From NCBI GenBank assembly GCA_964247055.1, contig OZ176056.1:1612001-1676000 (forward strand): DNA of 64,000 nucleotides, read 5' to 3'. The position numbers and the translations under genes are program-made. The DNA is from Paragordius varius. Lineage: Eukaryota > Nematomorpha. Shown here in pieces: positions 37,101 through 48,277 of the stretch. Each line of letters begins with the position of its first letter. The first letter of the stretch is position 1. Under the pieces are notes generated by a model. That model was not told the DNA's origin and did no database searches. It saw nothing but the letters and a program-made list of their open reading frames with translations.

Positions 37101-37440
37101 TTGTATTATGCGAAGGCTAATGAAAGCATATTTTAAAATGTGGCCGGTCCATTAAACATTTAATATATTCAAGTTTCAAATTTCACTTATACAAGACTAC
37201 AAAAGTCATAAAGTTTTAAATAAAAAAATTCAACTCTCCAACAGTAACGCCTAAGGTAAAATTTCTTATGCAAAAAAACTTTGGCATTTTACAAAAGTAT
37301 TTTATAACATCCTGGATTGAGATATTGATGGCAGGATAAACAAGCCATGAAATATCATTTTATTATAAAAAATTAACAGATGTCTATAAATAATGGTTCA
37401 AAAATCACACAAATATTTTTCTCCTTTCATGCGACATAGT
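34196..37440. other. Gene-poor intergenic stretch
   Basis: More than 3 kb with no supported gene. Segments near 34330-34400 resemble a right-end fragment of the CAGTAAAAATTG MITE family. 36840-37040 is the second copy of the unclassified repeat at 2630-2830. The 142-codon open frame at 35669-36097 lacks any motif, is Ile/Leu/Lys-rich as expected from random AT-rich DNA, and is not called. Confidence 0.45.
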
Positions 37441-37449
37441 CATGAAAAT

Positions 37450-37610
37450 TCTTCTATAAATTTTCGAACAAAATATTGCCAAATAGCATATTCAGCAAAG
37501 AGAATTATTATTGGCCAATAATATATATGCTATTTGGCAATAATTAATAATTATAGCAATGTATACTCTACCGTATTAATCTATTAAAGAACTATAAAAT
37601 GTAGTTATAT
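37450..37610. mobile_element. MITE of the TATTGCCAAATAG family, copy 2
   Basis: AATATTGCCAAATAGCATAT is mirrored by ATATGCTATTTGGCAATAAT around a short centre with ATTATTGGCCAATAAT. Outer ends (TTCG..., TCTACCGTA) are eroded compared with the copy at 22074. Confidence 0.7.
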
Positions 37611-37689
37611 ACATACTAGCGTAAATCTCGTGCTGCTACTCAGCTCGAGGAAGTCCTTCGGACTTTTGGGGCGAGGGAGAGGGCATTTT

Positions 37690-38455
37690 TGATTTTAAAA
37701 GCAATTTTATTATGCGGCACGAAGTTTTAAAATGATTTACATAGTCTCATAAGTTTTATGAAATTTGGCGCCAAAGGCATGCTGTATCGATATGATGGCG
37801 CAGTTGTAGGCGGGTAGCCCCCTATCCAGAGGCCAATATAAAAATGTATTTAGGTAAAAAAAATTGCCTTTATAACTGGAATGAGTGTTCATTCCTAATA
37901 GTTTATTAAAAAATGGCTTTGAAACTCTTAATAATAGTTTAATGATAGCGCATTTTTGGGAGTAAAGGTCCTTTTAACGGCTAATTATAAAAACCCGCTC
38001 GACTAAAATTTTTGGCTTTTACGGGTAATACTTTAAGCAGCTATCGAACACATATGGCCTGATAGGTTTTCTTAAATTTAGCCCCAAAAGCACGCTATTT
38101 CGATATGATAGGTCAGTTTTCGTGGGTAGCTCCTTACCCATTAACTATCATATAAGAAACGCTTGACCAAAATGTTTGCCTTTTAACAGGGAATATTGGA
38201 ATCCTTATGAATTTTTACGGTCTCATTCCTTGAAAGAAATATAGAATCAAAATATTATTTTTGTGGACTAGGTTTTTTGAAAAAAATGGCATTATACGGG
38301 GGTAAAAAGAGGGCCTAAATTAATAAAGGGAGCCGACTATATTCGGCGCAATCGATAATTTGGACATTTGGATTAGAATGGGACTACCGGTTTTTCGGAA
38401 ACAGATATCAAAGCCAGCATTTTCCATTGTTATAAATATATAGATTTTATAAACA
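37690..38455. repeat. GC-richer diverged tandem repeat element, copy 2
   Basis: Same landmarks as the 23330 block in the same order (GGCATGCTGTATCGATATGATGG, GGGTAGCCCC, GGCCTGATAGGTTTTCT) and the same closing segment (GGGAGCCGACTATATTCGGCGC, AAGCCAGCATTTTCC, TATAAATATATAGATTTT). Fewer units than copy 1. No coding. Confidence 0.7.
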
Positions 38456-38904
38456 TATAAAAATAACATAACATCCTTTTAACCAACATTCGACCTAATG
38501 AGTTGTTAATAGTTTTTTTTCATCGCGGACCGCAAGCGATACGGAATGCTAGACTTGTCAAATAACCTGCTTAAAAGCTTACATTATTATATACGAAGGG
38601 CTAAATCCGAAAAAAACTGACAGATAACATTTAAAGATTTAAGATCAGCCTGGTGTCTGATTGCATAAGATAACCCTTGATTGACATCAGTGATGCGTTG
38701 TAGTATGAGACTTATCGATGTCAATTTATTAGATTTTTTCACGTATTTTTTAAATGGGATTGGAAACTTATTTATATAAAAATGGTCGAAAAAAAATGAG
38801 TTTAACTCTTGTCAGTAATGTCATGTAAAATAATAATTTAAACGTAGGCAGTGCGCAAAGGATTTTCCCAAAAATATGTGATTTCAATATAGTATAATTC
38901 CGTA

Positions 38905-39095
38905 TGGAATTACGGTATGCATGTTAATGGTTGCTTATTTTACGCTATACTAGGGCAATTTGCAAGTCAGTAGTGTATGGAAAAAAAACAACAAAATGTT
39001 GAAAACAATTATTTTGTTTCATTTTTCTGCACACTCCTGTGCTGCAAATTGCCCTATTATAGTGTGAAATAAGCCACCATTAAAATACATACTGT
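38905..39095. mobile_element. TIR element with GGGCAATTTGCA core
   Basis: Arms of about 68 bp. TTACGGTATGCATGTTAATGG...GCTTATTTTACGCTATACTAGGGCAATTTGC on the left mirrors GCAAATTGCCCTATTATAGTGTGAAATAAGC...CCATTAAAATACATACTGTAA on the right. The TACAGTATG terminus resembles that of the TATTGCCAAATAG family (TA-CAGTATG), so both may use one transposase. The interior is ~45 bp. Confidence 0.72.
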
Positions 39096-39485
39096 AATAT
39101 TAATAAATGATAATATTTAACAATGGTGAGATAATTTAAAAATAAATTTTTGCTAATTATCATGTAATCATATGGCCATTTGCCATATGAACTTTGAATC
39201 GTGCCTTGTAAAGAATTATGTTATCATAGCTTATTAAATTTTTATAATTTCAATGTGGATGGGAAGCGTCAGCTAAATTAATCTTATATATATAGAATAC
39301 GCTTCAACATCTATGAATATAAAATAAAATAGGTATCACTTAAAAACAAAAGCTAAATTATATTTATTTCAATCATATAATAAAAAGTTACAATAAAGCT
39401 TGCAAATTATTATTATATCATCATTATAAATTATATTATCCACATATATAATTATTAAGTTAGCATCTTCATTTCATGATCAGCC

Positions 39486-42012
39486 TTAGGCTAAATAAGT
39501 ATAATTATTATATATATATATATAGTTTATATATATAAAAGATTTTATAATTATATTGTAATTAATTAATTATTTTTATAAAATATTTTATTTTGTAAAA
39601 AATATTTAAATAAAATTATACAAATAATAAAGAAAAAACTATAATTATATTGATTAATTTTAAATATATTTCATTATTTAATAATCAAGAGAAGGAAAGT
39701 GTAAATTGTTATATACTTTTATCATTTTAAATTGCTAAAATAGTCTTTGTGAGAAAAATCAAGGTTGATCAAGCGCCCACTTTTAACAAAAATATTTATC
39801 TTTTAGGTATTTAAATATTGTGTCTGTGTTATTTAAATATCCTTAAAAATTTACCTGGACATCTACATTGTGGACATCGCCTTAACCAACCAAACCAACC
39901 CCATCTTTGAACACAGGGCGGGTAACACGGGGGACAGTATCGCCCTTAAAGTTTATGATAGAATTTCAAGAAAAATAGTAATAATTGGTCTAGACATGCA
40001 ATGACATTATGACAAAATTTTTATAAAAAACCGTTACATCTTGATTTTTCATGCATCAACTATTTAACCACAATTTAGAATGATAAAACTAAATTTATTA
40101 ACAATTTACACATTCTTTCTTATTTTGCAACTTACAATAATGTGGTGGGCGAAAAAACTTTTAAATCATATGGTTGTCTTTTAGAAAAAAAATGCTTTTA
40201 ATTTTTATGTTTCGTCTGTATAATTTAAATTTTACTGTGTAACGAAAATATTGGGATATATAAAATTAAAATCACTATTAAAATCTTAAATATACCCTAG
40301 AACAATTCAACCCTAAAAATAAATTATGTGTTTCCGAACTAATATAACAATTGATCTTTGACATATTTAATTATTTTTTCAGTATTATTTTAATTTTAAA
40401 CATTTTTAAAAATATAAAAATATATAAGAATAATTCTTAACCTTAAAATACTTAATTTAGGTGGATTTGAATTGATTAAGGGTAATTTAAATAAATGGTA
40501 TTTTTTCTTATATAATTTTATACTGATAGCTTTAGGAAAAAATAATTCTAAAACGAAATTATTAAAGTGTTTATGAATTATCTTACTTGGACAGACACAT
40601 TTGGGACATCTTCTAAACCAACCTAAGAGCCCCCATCTTGGTGCGCATGGTGGTGTGCAGGGGGAACAATACGGCCTTCCTAAGATTCGTGAAATTATAA
40701 TAAGAATTTCAAAAATTATTTCAATCACATGTAAAATTTATAAAGACTTTTTCGGGGTTTGACCCAAAGTTTTCCAATGAGATACTATACGCGGCCAGCG
40801 AGAAAATGCGAAAACCACATAATTTATAAACTCGTAAAATTAATATTTCTTTTAAACAATTTTTCCGAAAACTCTTTCGATTGGCAACACTGGAAAAATT
40901 GTGGAATTATAATGGTAATTGACGGATTGATTATGTTTTGTAATAACAGTTGTAAAATCCGTAATATAATGATAATCGAAAATTAAATATAAAATTAATA
41001 GAAAGATAATTATTAACAGAAAAACTGTTATTGTAATATTATGTTTGCATTTTACAGTCTTATGATAAAAATTTAATAAAATATTAATTACTGCCCATAA
41101 ATATTACAAATGCGACACGCTAGGAAATGCGGCACCCGAAAGCATATTTTATGTTAGACATCCCTGAAACATAGTTATAGATTATAGAATTATTTTTATT
41201 ACAAATAAATCATTTTTTAGCGTAATTTTATAAATAAATTCAACAGGTAGGTGATTATGGATTAAGTATTTTAATTATAAATATAAATATTTTTTAATTA
41301 TAAAATTGGGGTTAATGATAAAAAATTAAGTTTTTCTTGAATTTCTTAACTAAACTAATGCCTTAATACAATAAAGATATATTTTTAGCAAATTTTTCTA
41401 CAAATAGATAGTTTTACAATTTTAAACATGTATACTTGTTGGTGGACATACACAAGTGGGGCAAGGATTACCCCTAACTATGTAACATGGGGATTGGCAC
41501 TGATACAATGGTGGACATCCTAAAAAATTTAATTTTTGATTTAATCTTTATGAAAAATATTTTAATTTTGAAAAAAGTATTGTGTAAAAATGCAAATATC
41601 GGGTGTATATTATGTCAGTAAAAATTGAAATCATACAAAAAAATGAAAGGACAAATATTTTTTTCAAATAACATCCAATCTTTTTTCCCCATATAAATAT
41701 TTAAATATAATTATTTTAAAATTGCTTAAATAACCACATCACATCTATATTCATCATCTTTTGCAATTTAAAAATGAGTATAAAAAGATCAAGGTTAAAG
41801 TATAGCAGTCTTTTGCAAATTATAATAAATTTGATAATTTTTATTTCAAAAATCAAACAAATTGATACATAAAAAAATTAAAATAAATAGATATTACTTA
41901 TGGGCGCCTGGTTGTAAGCGTATGGGTTCAATTGATATTGTCCATTTACATTGAAAAGATTGATTATAGTTAAAATTATTGCAAATAAAATTGAATTTAA
42001 AACAAAATACAT
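39486..42012 (-). CDS. Secreted exon-repeat Cys/Pro-rich protein, antistasin-like spacing
   Basis: Five exons, all phase-1 introns: 42012-41898, 41519-41436, 40679-40587, 39944-39855 and 39490-39486 (stop); 128 residues. Exon 1 encodes a signal peptide (MYFVLNSILFAIILTIINLF, cleavage after NVNG). Exons 2, 3 and 4 each encode one six-Cys module: C-x5-C-x3-C-x6-C-x2-C-x-C in exon 2, and C-x2-C-x3-C-x12-C-x2-C-x-C in exons 3 and 4 (RYCPPCYPPCVQRWGWFGWL, RRCPQCRCP). The ending C-x2-C-x-C resembles antistasin-type protease inhibitors, but the match is by spacing only. Exons 3 and 4 are clear duplicates with a Trp-rich loop. The tiny last exon is the least certain. Introns hold MITEs. Confidence 0.72.
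40290..40505. mobile_element. AATTCACCC-type foldback element, copy in Cys-rich gene intron
   Basis: CCCTAGAACAATTCAACCCTAAAAATAAATTATGTG at the left (shown here only as landmarks CAATTCAACCC and AATAAATTATGTG) is mirrored by GGTGGATTTGAATTGATTAAGG at the right. Same family as 16008, 46205 and 59228. Confidence 0.6.
41613..41850. mobile_element. CAGTAAAAATTG-family MITE, left half
   Basis: Clear left end CAGTAAAAATTGAAATCATAC and GGACAAATATTTTTTTC in the first intron of the Cys-rich gene. The right half is eroded beyond AGTATAGCAGTCTTTTGC. No coding. Confidence 0.6.
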
Positions 42013-42189
42013 TTTTTTAATTAACATAAAAACCAATGAGTCGCATATTTACGACAAAAAAACAGATGCAAATTCGATGTAAATAATGATAAAAATGATA
42101 CAAAAAATAAATTATCGATTTATATGTCAAATTTTACGTCGAATATTGTAAATATACCAAGGAGTTTAGAATTTTATGTATGTTTTTGT

Positions 42190-42405
42190 CAACCACTGTA
42201 GTGAAATACGGTAAGACAAGGAGTAAACATTGCTAGTTTTTTTTTCAATAAATATTGCCAAATAGTAATACAAAGTAAAGAGCATTATGATGGCTAAATG
42301 AAAAAAATAGCTATATAAGACAAGATATTTACCTTTGGTTAATATGCGCTTTCTGGCAATAATTAATAGATTACTACCAATTTATACTTAGTCCTGTGTT
42401 TACTG
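42190..42405. mobile_element. MITE of the TATTGCCAAATAG family, copy 3
   Basis: AATATTGCCAAATAGTAATAC at the left and TCTGGCAATAATTAATAG at the right, with outer GTAAGACAAGGAGTAAACATTG mirrored loosely by CAATTTATACTTAGTCCTG. More diverged than copy 1. Confidence 0.6.
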
Positions 42406-43565
42406 ATTTTTTATAGCGATCTAAGCCAATTGTGGTACACAAAATTTTAGTGTTTGTTTAATTATTATATAATAAGTGTATTTAGACTGTAAAAGATAAT
42501 CGATTATCGTATTTAATAACTAACTACATCCCAAGGTATGTCATCTCTGAACGTGCTTTCAAAAATAAAGTTTTATATGAATGCTTATATCTAAGTGGAA
42601 TTAAAATTGGCTATTGTTTCTTAAATATATCTTTATTATTGTACGACACTAACAAACTTTGAATTTTATTTTAAAAAAATGTTCCTGTTATTTACCTGTT
42701 AATTAATTTTTCCATTCTTATTCTTGTTTTTAAAGTAATTTTGGTCATTTGTATTGATTCAAATTTGATTTGAACTGTTTGGAAAAATTAAACAAAAAAT
42801 TAAAGCCATTATTCCCTTACTTTATTTTTTTCTGGCATTATTACAAGTCCTGAAATATTTTAATAGGTGTTGATTTAAACTGTAAATTTTGTTTATAATA
42901 ATAAATTTGGCCGATTTATTGTTTGGGTATAATAAATAATATTAACATCAGCTTAAAGTATAACTAACTTCTAAGTTTGCTCAATACGTCAGTTTGATAC
43001 CATCTTTGTTGAGAACATCATATATAAATTTCAAAAGGTATCATTTATTGAAAATTATAATCAATTGTTTAAGAATTAATGATTGCATTAAAATTTCTGT
43101 TTTCCATAATTGAATTTCATCCAATAATTTCAAGCTCAGCATGAACTGTCATTTCAAATCGGCTACGGATCTAAAAATATAAATTAAATCGAAAACTATG
43201 GTAAAAATTAAAATTATACGGACAAAATGTAAATATATAAAAACAAAATTTCTTTTCAAAAATCAACCATACTTTTTTACTAAATTTATCCTATAAAAAC
43301 ATTTATTTACAATCATAAAATACACAGATTGTGTTACCAATAAACATCTCTATTCCAGAATAATTTTTAACAAATTTTTAAGTTTTAAAAATTAAAAAAG
43401 TAAAGAAAAGTATAATTGTCTTTTTGAAAAAAATATATGTCTTCATATTTTCACGGTTTGTCCGTATAAATCAAATCAAATATTAAGATTATTTTTATGT
43501 TGTAAAATTCATGCACAACGTAATTATGTTTTACAACAATCATATCACCCCGTCTATTCTAAAAA
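42406..43565. other. Intergenic with one MITE
   Basis: Upstream region of the 447-residue orphan gene. 43195-43475 holds a CAGTAAAAATTG-family copy (AATTATACGGACAAAATGTAAA left; TTTTCACGGTTTGTCCGTATAA right). Nothing else recognised. Confidence 0.55.
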
Positions 43566-44909
43566 ATGGTGTTAGATAGTAATGTAAATGTTTGTTTGCG
43601 CGAAAAATGCTTAGCTATAATATCACAGTGTGAACAAGTTCAAGAATTCTTTTGCCCGAATTCAAACTTTAATTCGAATAATTTAAACGACAGTGTAACA
43701 GAGCGAGCAAATCTAAATAATAAACTATTGTGCCATTTGCAAGATACATTGGTCAAATTATGTGAAGTCCTTGTTTTAATAGCCGATTCGTATCAAGAAC
43801 TAACAGAGCAGCAATCATTTACCCTAAATGCCATCAAAGAAATAATTTATAATTTTGAAAATCGGGTTCAAATCACGCAATTCCAAATGGAAGTTATTTC
43901 AAATAATAACTCTATACGAAAATCTGATAGTTTCATCCATCTTAAAAATGTAAATACGAGAACATCTTTTGATAACGTTTCCAGTATCCTTGATAAAGAT
44001 TACGAGAACAGCATGTTCAAAACTGCAAGCGAACATAATAAAATTGGTTACGAAAGTATTGAAATAAGCCTGAACAATTTGACCCAAGAAAATCGTAAAA
44101 ATTTTGCCACACTTTTTGAGCGTTTGTCGGAATTACAAAATTTATTATCTCAACAACAATACCCAATTAAAAATAATTCATCTGATCACAAGGATATTCA
44201 AAAGCAAACACCCGAATTACATGCGAAAATACGCATTAGAAAACAACCGAAACGACACAATTCCATGCCCCCCTTAGGGTCTTTGACACAAGAAGAAAAA
44301 TTTGAAATTAAGCAAAATATATCGGAAGATAGAAAAAGCTATACGATGGAAAACGTTAGAAAAACTATTGCTGAATATGAAAATAGCATAGTTGAATTGC
44401 AACAGAAATTACAAAAAAGGCGTGAAGAGTCTCGAAATAGTAGAATTAAACAATTTTTCACGAAGCTCCACCTTATACATGCCAATATAAAATTGCATGA
44501 ATATCAAAGCTTGCTTTCTGTGATACTACATTTGGGGCCAGGAAAGGTGGATTTGAAAGATAATTTGCTAAGAAATATGGGTACGGATTCAAAAATGCAA
44601 TCTTTTATCCCGTTAGATAGAATGTATTATGAAATTTTTGCAGAACCTATCGATATAAATCAATTATTACGCGACGATATAAATATTTTAACGCCACCAA
44701 GTATAATTAAAACGGAATGGATTATGGAAGAGGTTAAGCGTGAAATGTTGAATATAAATGTGGCACTTGAAAAAATTAGTTATGAAACTTATGTTGAAAT
44801 GAAAGAATGTGATTTCCCGCTTCAAGAAATATGTGAATGTATCAGAGATAGGCGCAATTTTCTTGTTAATAATTTCGTGAACGTTATTTTAATGCAAGAA
44901 AAAGATTGA
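43566..44909 (+). CDS. Intronless 447-residue protein of unknown function
   Basis: A single long open frame, by far the longest in its surroundings, with balanced composition unlike random AT-rich frames. The family is not recognised. Visible: Cys-containing N-terminal helical part (CLREKCLAIISQCEQVQEFF), an acidic/Asn-rich middle, a basic stretch KIRIRKQPKRHNSMPPLGSL (~225-244) that could be a localisation or phosphorylation segment, a predicted coiled coil (ENVRKTIAEYENSIVELQQK through KRREES, ~263-290), and a helical C-terminus (HANIKLHEYQSLLSVILHLG). No signal peptide or membrane segment. An AATAAA-like signal follows at ~44993. It could be a cytoskeletal or centrosomal adaptor, but nothing in the sequence decides this. 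Confidence 0.75.
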   Translation: MVLDSNVNVCLREKCLAIISQCEQVQEFFCPNSNFNSNNLNDSVTERANLNNKLLCHLQDTLVKLCEVLVLIADSYQELTEQQSFTLNAIKEIIYNFENRVQITQFQMEVISNNNSIRKSDSFIHLKNVNTRTSFDNVSSILDKDYENSMFKTASEHNKIGYESIEISLNNLTQENRKNFATLFERLSELQNLLSQQQYPIKNNSSDHKDIQKQTPELHAKIRIRKQPKRHNSMPPLGSLTQEEKFEIKQNISEDRKSYTMENVRKTIAEYENSIVELQQKLQKRREESRNSRIKQFFTKLHLIHANIKLHEYQSLLSVILHLGPGKVDLKDNLLRNMGTDSKMQSFIPLDRMYYEIFAEPIDINQLLRDDINILTPPSIIKTEWIMEEVKREMLNINVALEKISYETYVEMKECDFPLQEICECIRDRRNFLVNNFVNVILMQEKD

Positions 44910-45019
44910 AATGCGAAATGTTTTATGGTAAAATGCTTTTATTTGAGAATATGATATATAATTTTTGAAAGATTTAAAATACTCGAAAATTCAATAAATT
45001 TACAAAGTTTATAATGTTT

Positions 45020-45110
45020 ACATTAAAATTAGCTATCGAACAAAACGTCAAAACATAATGACAAATATTTTTTTCAATAGACAACCATACTTTTTTATAT
45101 CCTTGATTTT

Positions 45111-45167
<57 letters not shown>

Positions 45168-45349
45168 TAATATAATTTAATAAATTTAAAATGATTGATT
45201 GTGATTTTTCTTTATTTTATACTTTGAAACTCAAAATAATGATATATAATTTAAAAAATTCAAGTTTAAAAATCACAGCTGTGTTTTGAAAAAAATCATT
45301 TGTTTTCACGTTTTGTCAAAACATATAATTTCAATTTTTACGTAAAAAT
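45020..45349. mobile_element. CAGTAAAAATTG-family MITE with internal AT microsatellite
   Basis: Left GAACAAAACGTCAAAACATA and GACAAATATTTTTTTC, right TTTGTTTTCACGTTTTGTC and ATAATTTCAATTTTTACGTA. The AT tract 45114-45165 sits in its centre. It ends within a base or two of the stop codon of the neighbouring minus-strand gene and so probably supplies its 3' UTR. 44910-45019 is the short 3' flank of the orphan gene. Confidence 0.7.
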
Positions 45350-46641
45350 TTATACTTGAGTATTTATTGATGATCCTGGCATTGGATTAATTATAATTGT
45401 GTATAGCAATTCATTTTGTTGGGTTAAATCCTCCACATTTATAGCTACTCGGCCATTTAAGCCCTGGCTAGTTGTTTTGGCATTGGCAATGCTTCCATGT
45501 GTTTGATGGTAATCAAATGTTTCCTTATTTGGACCGTGTTGTTCTTCGAAAACTAAGGGAAAGAAATATATATTTAGCCAGTAAAAATTGAAATCATACA
45601 GACAAAAAGTAAAATATTTAGCAGCGGTTTTTTTAAAAAATCACTGTTTACTTTTTAAAATTGTTTTTTCAAAATATAACTCATCGGTGTGGGTGTGAAA
45701 TGGGGAATAAAGATGTAATTGATTATAAATCTAATGATATAGCTTATTATAATTAAATAATTAATATGAGAAAAATCTTATTTGAAAAATTATGATGGTA
45801 GGCTTGTGAAGAAAATATTTGCCTTTTACATTTGGTCCATATATTTTCTATTTTTACTGTACTTCCGAAAAATATTCACCAATAATTTTTGCGAAAAAAA
45901 CATCCATATATATATATATATATATACTTAGTCGAAAATGTGTTTTTTCTGGAATCATAAGCTTAAGTTGGATCTTGCAATCAGTGACATTGATGTACCT
46001 TATAGATTCGACTGGCATAGCTAATATATCCAAAAAAATATTTAGAGAAAACCTTAAATTATAAAATGTTTTAAAAAACAGCTAGCTTTGCATCAGATGA
46101 TTTTAAAATACAGTTATGAAATTATACAGACAAAACTTAAAGCATAAATAAAGTCTTATTGTTTTTTAAATATTACACATAAGTTATTGCAAAGTATATA
46201 GAGATGTATACCATTTACAGTTTAAATTCACCCTTTACAATTCAAATTCACCCTAAAAATAAATTGTGTTTTTCGGGCTAAGATAACCCATTATTAATAT
46301 GAACCAATCTTTATGGCATATTTTATTATTTTTTCAGTATTATTTTAATTTTAAAAAAAATATATTTTTAAAAATATATAAAAATATAGGTATTTTTAAT
46401 CTTAATAAACAATTTATTTGAGGGTGAATTTCAATTGTTCGAGGGTGAAATTGAATTGTTTAAGGGTAATTTTGAAATGTAAATGGTATTATATAATAGG
46501 AAATCATTTAATTTTGCATTTTATAATGGTAATTAAATAATTTATATAGGATAAATCAAGATTTAAAATGGTATGATTATATTTATTAATAAAATTTCTG
46601 TTTATGTTTTAACGTTTTGTGTGTATAATTTCAACGAGGCT

Positions 46642-46687
<46 letters not shown>

Positions 46688-46981
46688 ACTACCGATTAAA
46701 ACGAATACAGTTAAATTATATATATTATAATTTAACGGTCAAAAATTATTTGAAAAGAAAATTCTAACTGAAATTCCATTTCTCTCCACTTTGTTTAGGT
46801 GTATAGGAGTCATCAGCTTGTTGAAACCAAATTTTGCATTTATCTATTCAGAATTTTGATTCATATATATATATATATATATATATATGGGTATTAATTA
46901 ATTAAGAGAATAAAAATTACCATTTTTCGAAAACCCAATCCAAATTGCAAATACAAAGATGAAAAATGATAATTTAAACAT
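45350..46981 (-). CDS. Small secreted protein of unknown family (143 residues)
   Basis: Assembled from four short exons, all with phase-1 junctions: 46981-46921, 46843-46769, 46020-45928 and 45552-45350 (61+75+93+203 nt = 144 codons). Exon 1 is a signal peptide (MFKLSFFIFVFAIWIGFSKN). The mature part starts DKCKIWFQQADDSYTPKQSG, continues ...ESIRYINVTDCKIQLKLMIP..., and ends ...IINPMPGSSINTQV. It has only two mature Cys (CKIW and DCKIQ), one possible N-glycosylation site (NVT), and alternating hydrophobic pattern suggesting a beta-sandwich. No family is recognised. Consistent phase, signal peptide and lack of stops make a real gene likely. Intron 2 and intron 3 contain MITEs. Confidence 0.72.
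45579..45859. mobile_element. TA-ended CAGTAAAAATTG MITE in intron 3 of the 143-residue gene
   Basis: Starts CAGTAAAAATTGAAATCATAC, ends ATTTTCTATTTTTACTG followed by TA. 281 bp. Right subterminal GTCCATATA corresponds to GTCCGTATA in other copies. Confidence 0.75.
46100..46640. mobile_element. CAGTAAAAATTG MITE interrupted by an AATTCACCC element
   Basis: Outer element: CAGTTATGAAATTATACAGAC at the left (~46110), TTAACGTTTTGTGTGTATAAT at the right (~46605-46630). Inside lies 46205-46492, an AATTCACCC-type foldback with CAATTCAAATTCACCC and AAAAATAAATTGTGTTTTTC on the left and GGGTGAATTTCAATTGTTCGA and GGGTGAAATTGAATTG on the right. The nesting shows that the AATTCACCC element inserted later. 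Both are in intron 2 of the 143-residue gene. Confidence 0.7.
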
Positions 46982-48277
46982 TGGTTAAATTTTAAGAGTT
47001 TTGAGATTTACGTTATACAATCAATTTAGGATTCGTAAAATAAAAGGGAAATAAACTTTTTATTTTATATAATTGTCATTCCGTTCGCTATCTTGCCTTA
47101 GGGATACATGATGCATTTGCATTTTTGGGTTTAAAAACCAATTATTTTGGAGGTAATGTTATATAATTGATATCAAACATTGCTGGTTATTTTTTTAATT
47201 TAATTGAATAATGATTTAGGAGGTTGTGTTAAGTTTGGATAACTTTAAATTTTAACGTTTTACTCGATGCTTTCAAACGAACGTAATTTAAAATACATTT
47301 GCTGAATTATAGATAAAAAAATATATCATAGTTAACCTTGCATAATAAAATAGTATCGGAATGAAATTTTTGCAATTTTTTTTTCACGCAAGAGATACCT
47401 ATATAAAAAATAAACCAAACGCTATGTTGGATAAAATTTGGGTACATTAAGCTGTTGAATTTTATTAATGGCGCTAAGAATTACCCAATCCATATTAAGA
47501 AACTTTACTAAACTAACGTTTATGTTTTGGAATGACACAATGGTATAATTTATTGATTTGCAGTGAGGTGTCCAACACGCGATAGCAATTTTACCACAAA
47601 CCGCGAAAGAAATTACAAAAATTTTGTCGTTATTTTAAACATTTTTTTCAATTTTTTCGCATAAGTGCCGTGAATACAATATGAAAATAAAAATAAATTT
47701 ATAAGAAACTCAAATTTTCGCCCAATGGCATCATCAGGAATCGTTTAAAAAAATAAATTAACGTAATGTTAAACAAATATAAAATAAATTAAAGTTAAAT
47801 GTGTGATTAATCAATAATCTTGAAAAACCACACAATTTACAATAAACATTGAAATTATACAGACAAAACGTAAAAAAATATGACAAATATTTATTTCTAA
47901 AAAAAGCTTAAAAACGATCATGTTTTTTGAATCTTGATTATCTTAAATAAACTGATTGTTTTAAGCTCTTTACATTTTACCTTTTATCCATATAATTTCA
48001 ATTTTTACTGTAATTAAATCAAACTGCTTTTACCATTTGATATGTATAAGAAGTTAATTTTGATCTTAAATGAAATCCTAATTATAAAATATTTTCACCC
48101 AATTTTTTCCCGCTTTGATTTAATACAGTAGAGTTGCTAAATATAGAAAATGCGCAGTATTATATAAAAATAAAACAATTTAACAAATTGATTATAAAAG
48201 TTAATTATTTATGCCTACAAGCTATATTTAACTAATTATAATAATATCAATTGATAAATTTATAACATATTTTTAGG
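46982..48277. other. Intergenic between two divergent secreted-protein genes
   Basis: A CAGTAAAAATTG-family MITE lies at 47847-48012 (ATTGAAATTATACAGACAAA left; ATAATTTCAATTTTTACTG right). The rest, 46982-47840, shows no gene. The bases just before the next ATG (TTTTTAGG) look like a splice acceptor, which could mark a 5' UTR intron or a trans-splice site. Confidence 0.55.

Noticed and set aside
46573-46767. Frame with a long IYIYIY run
   Set aside because: Translation of an AT microsatellite and MITE end.
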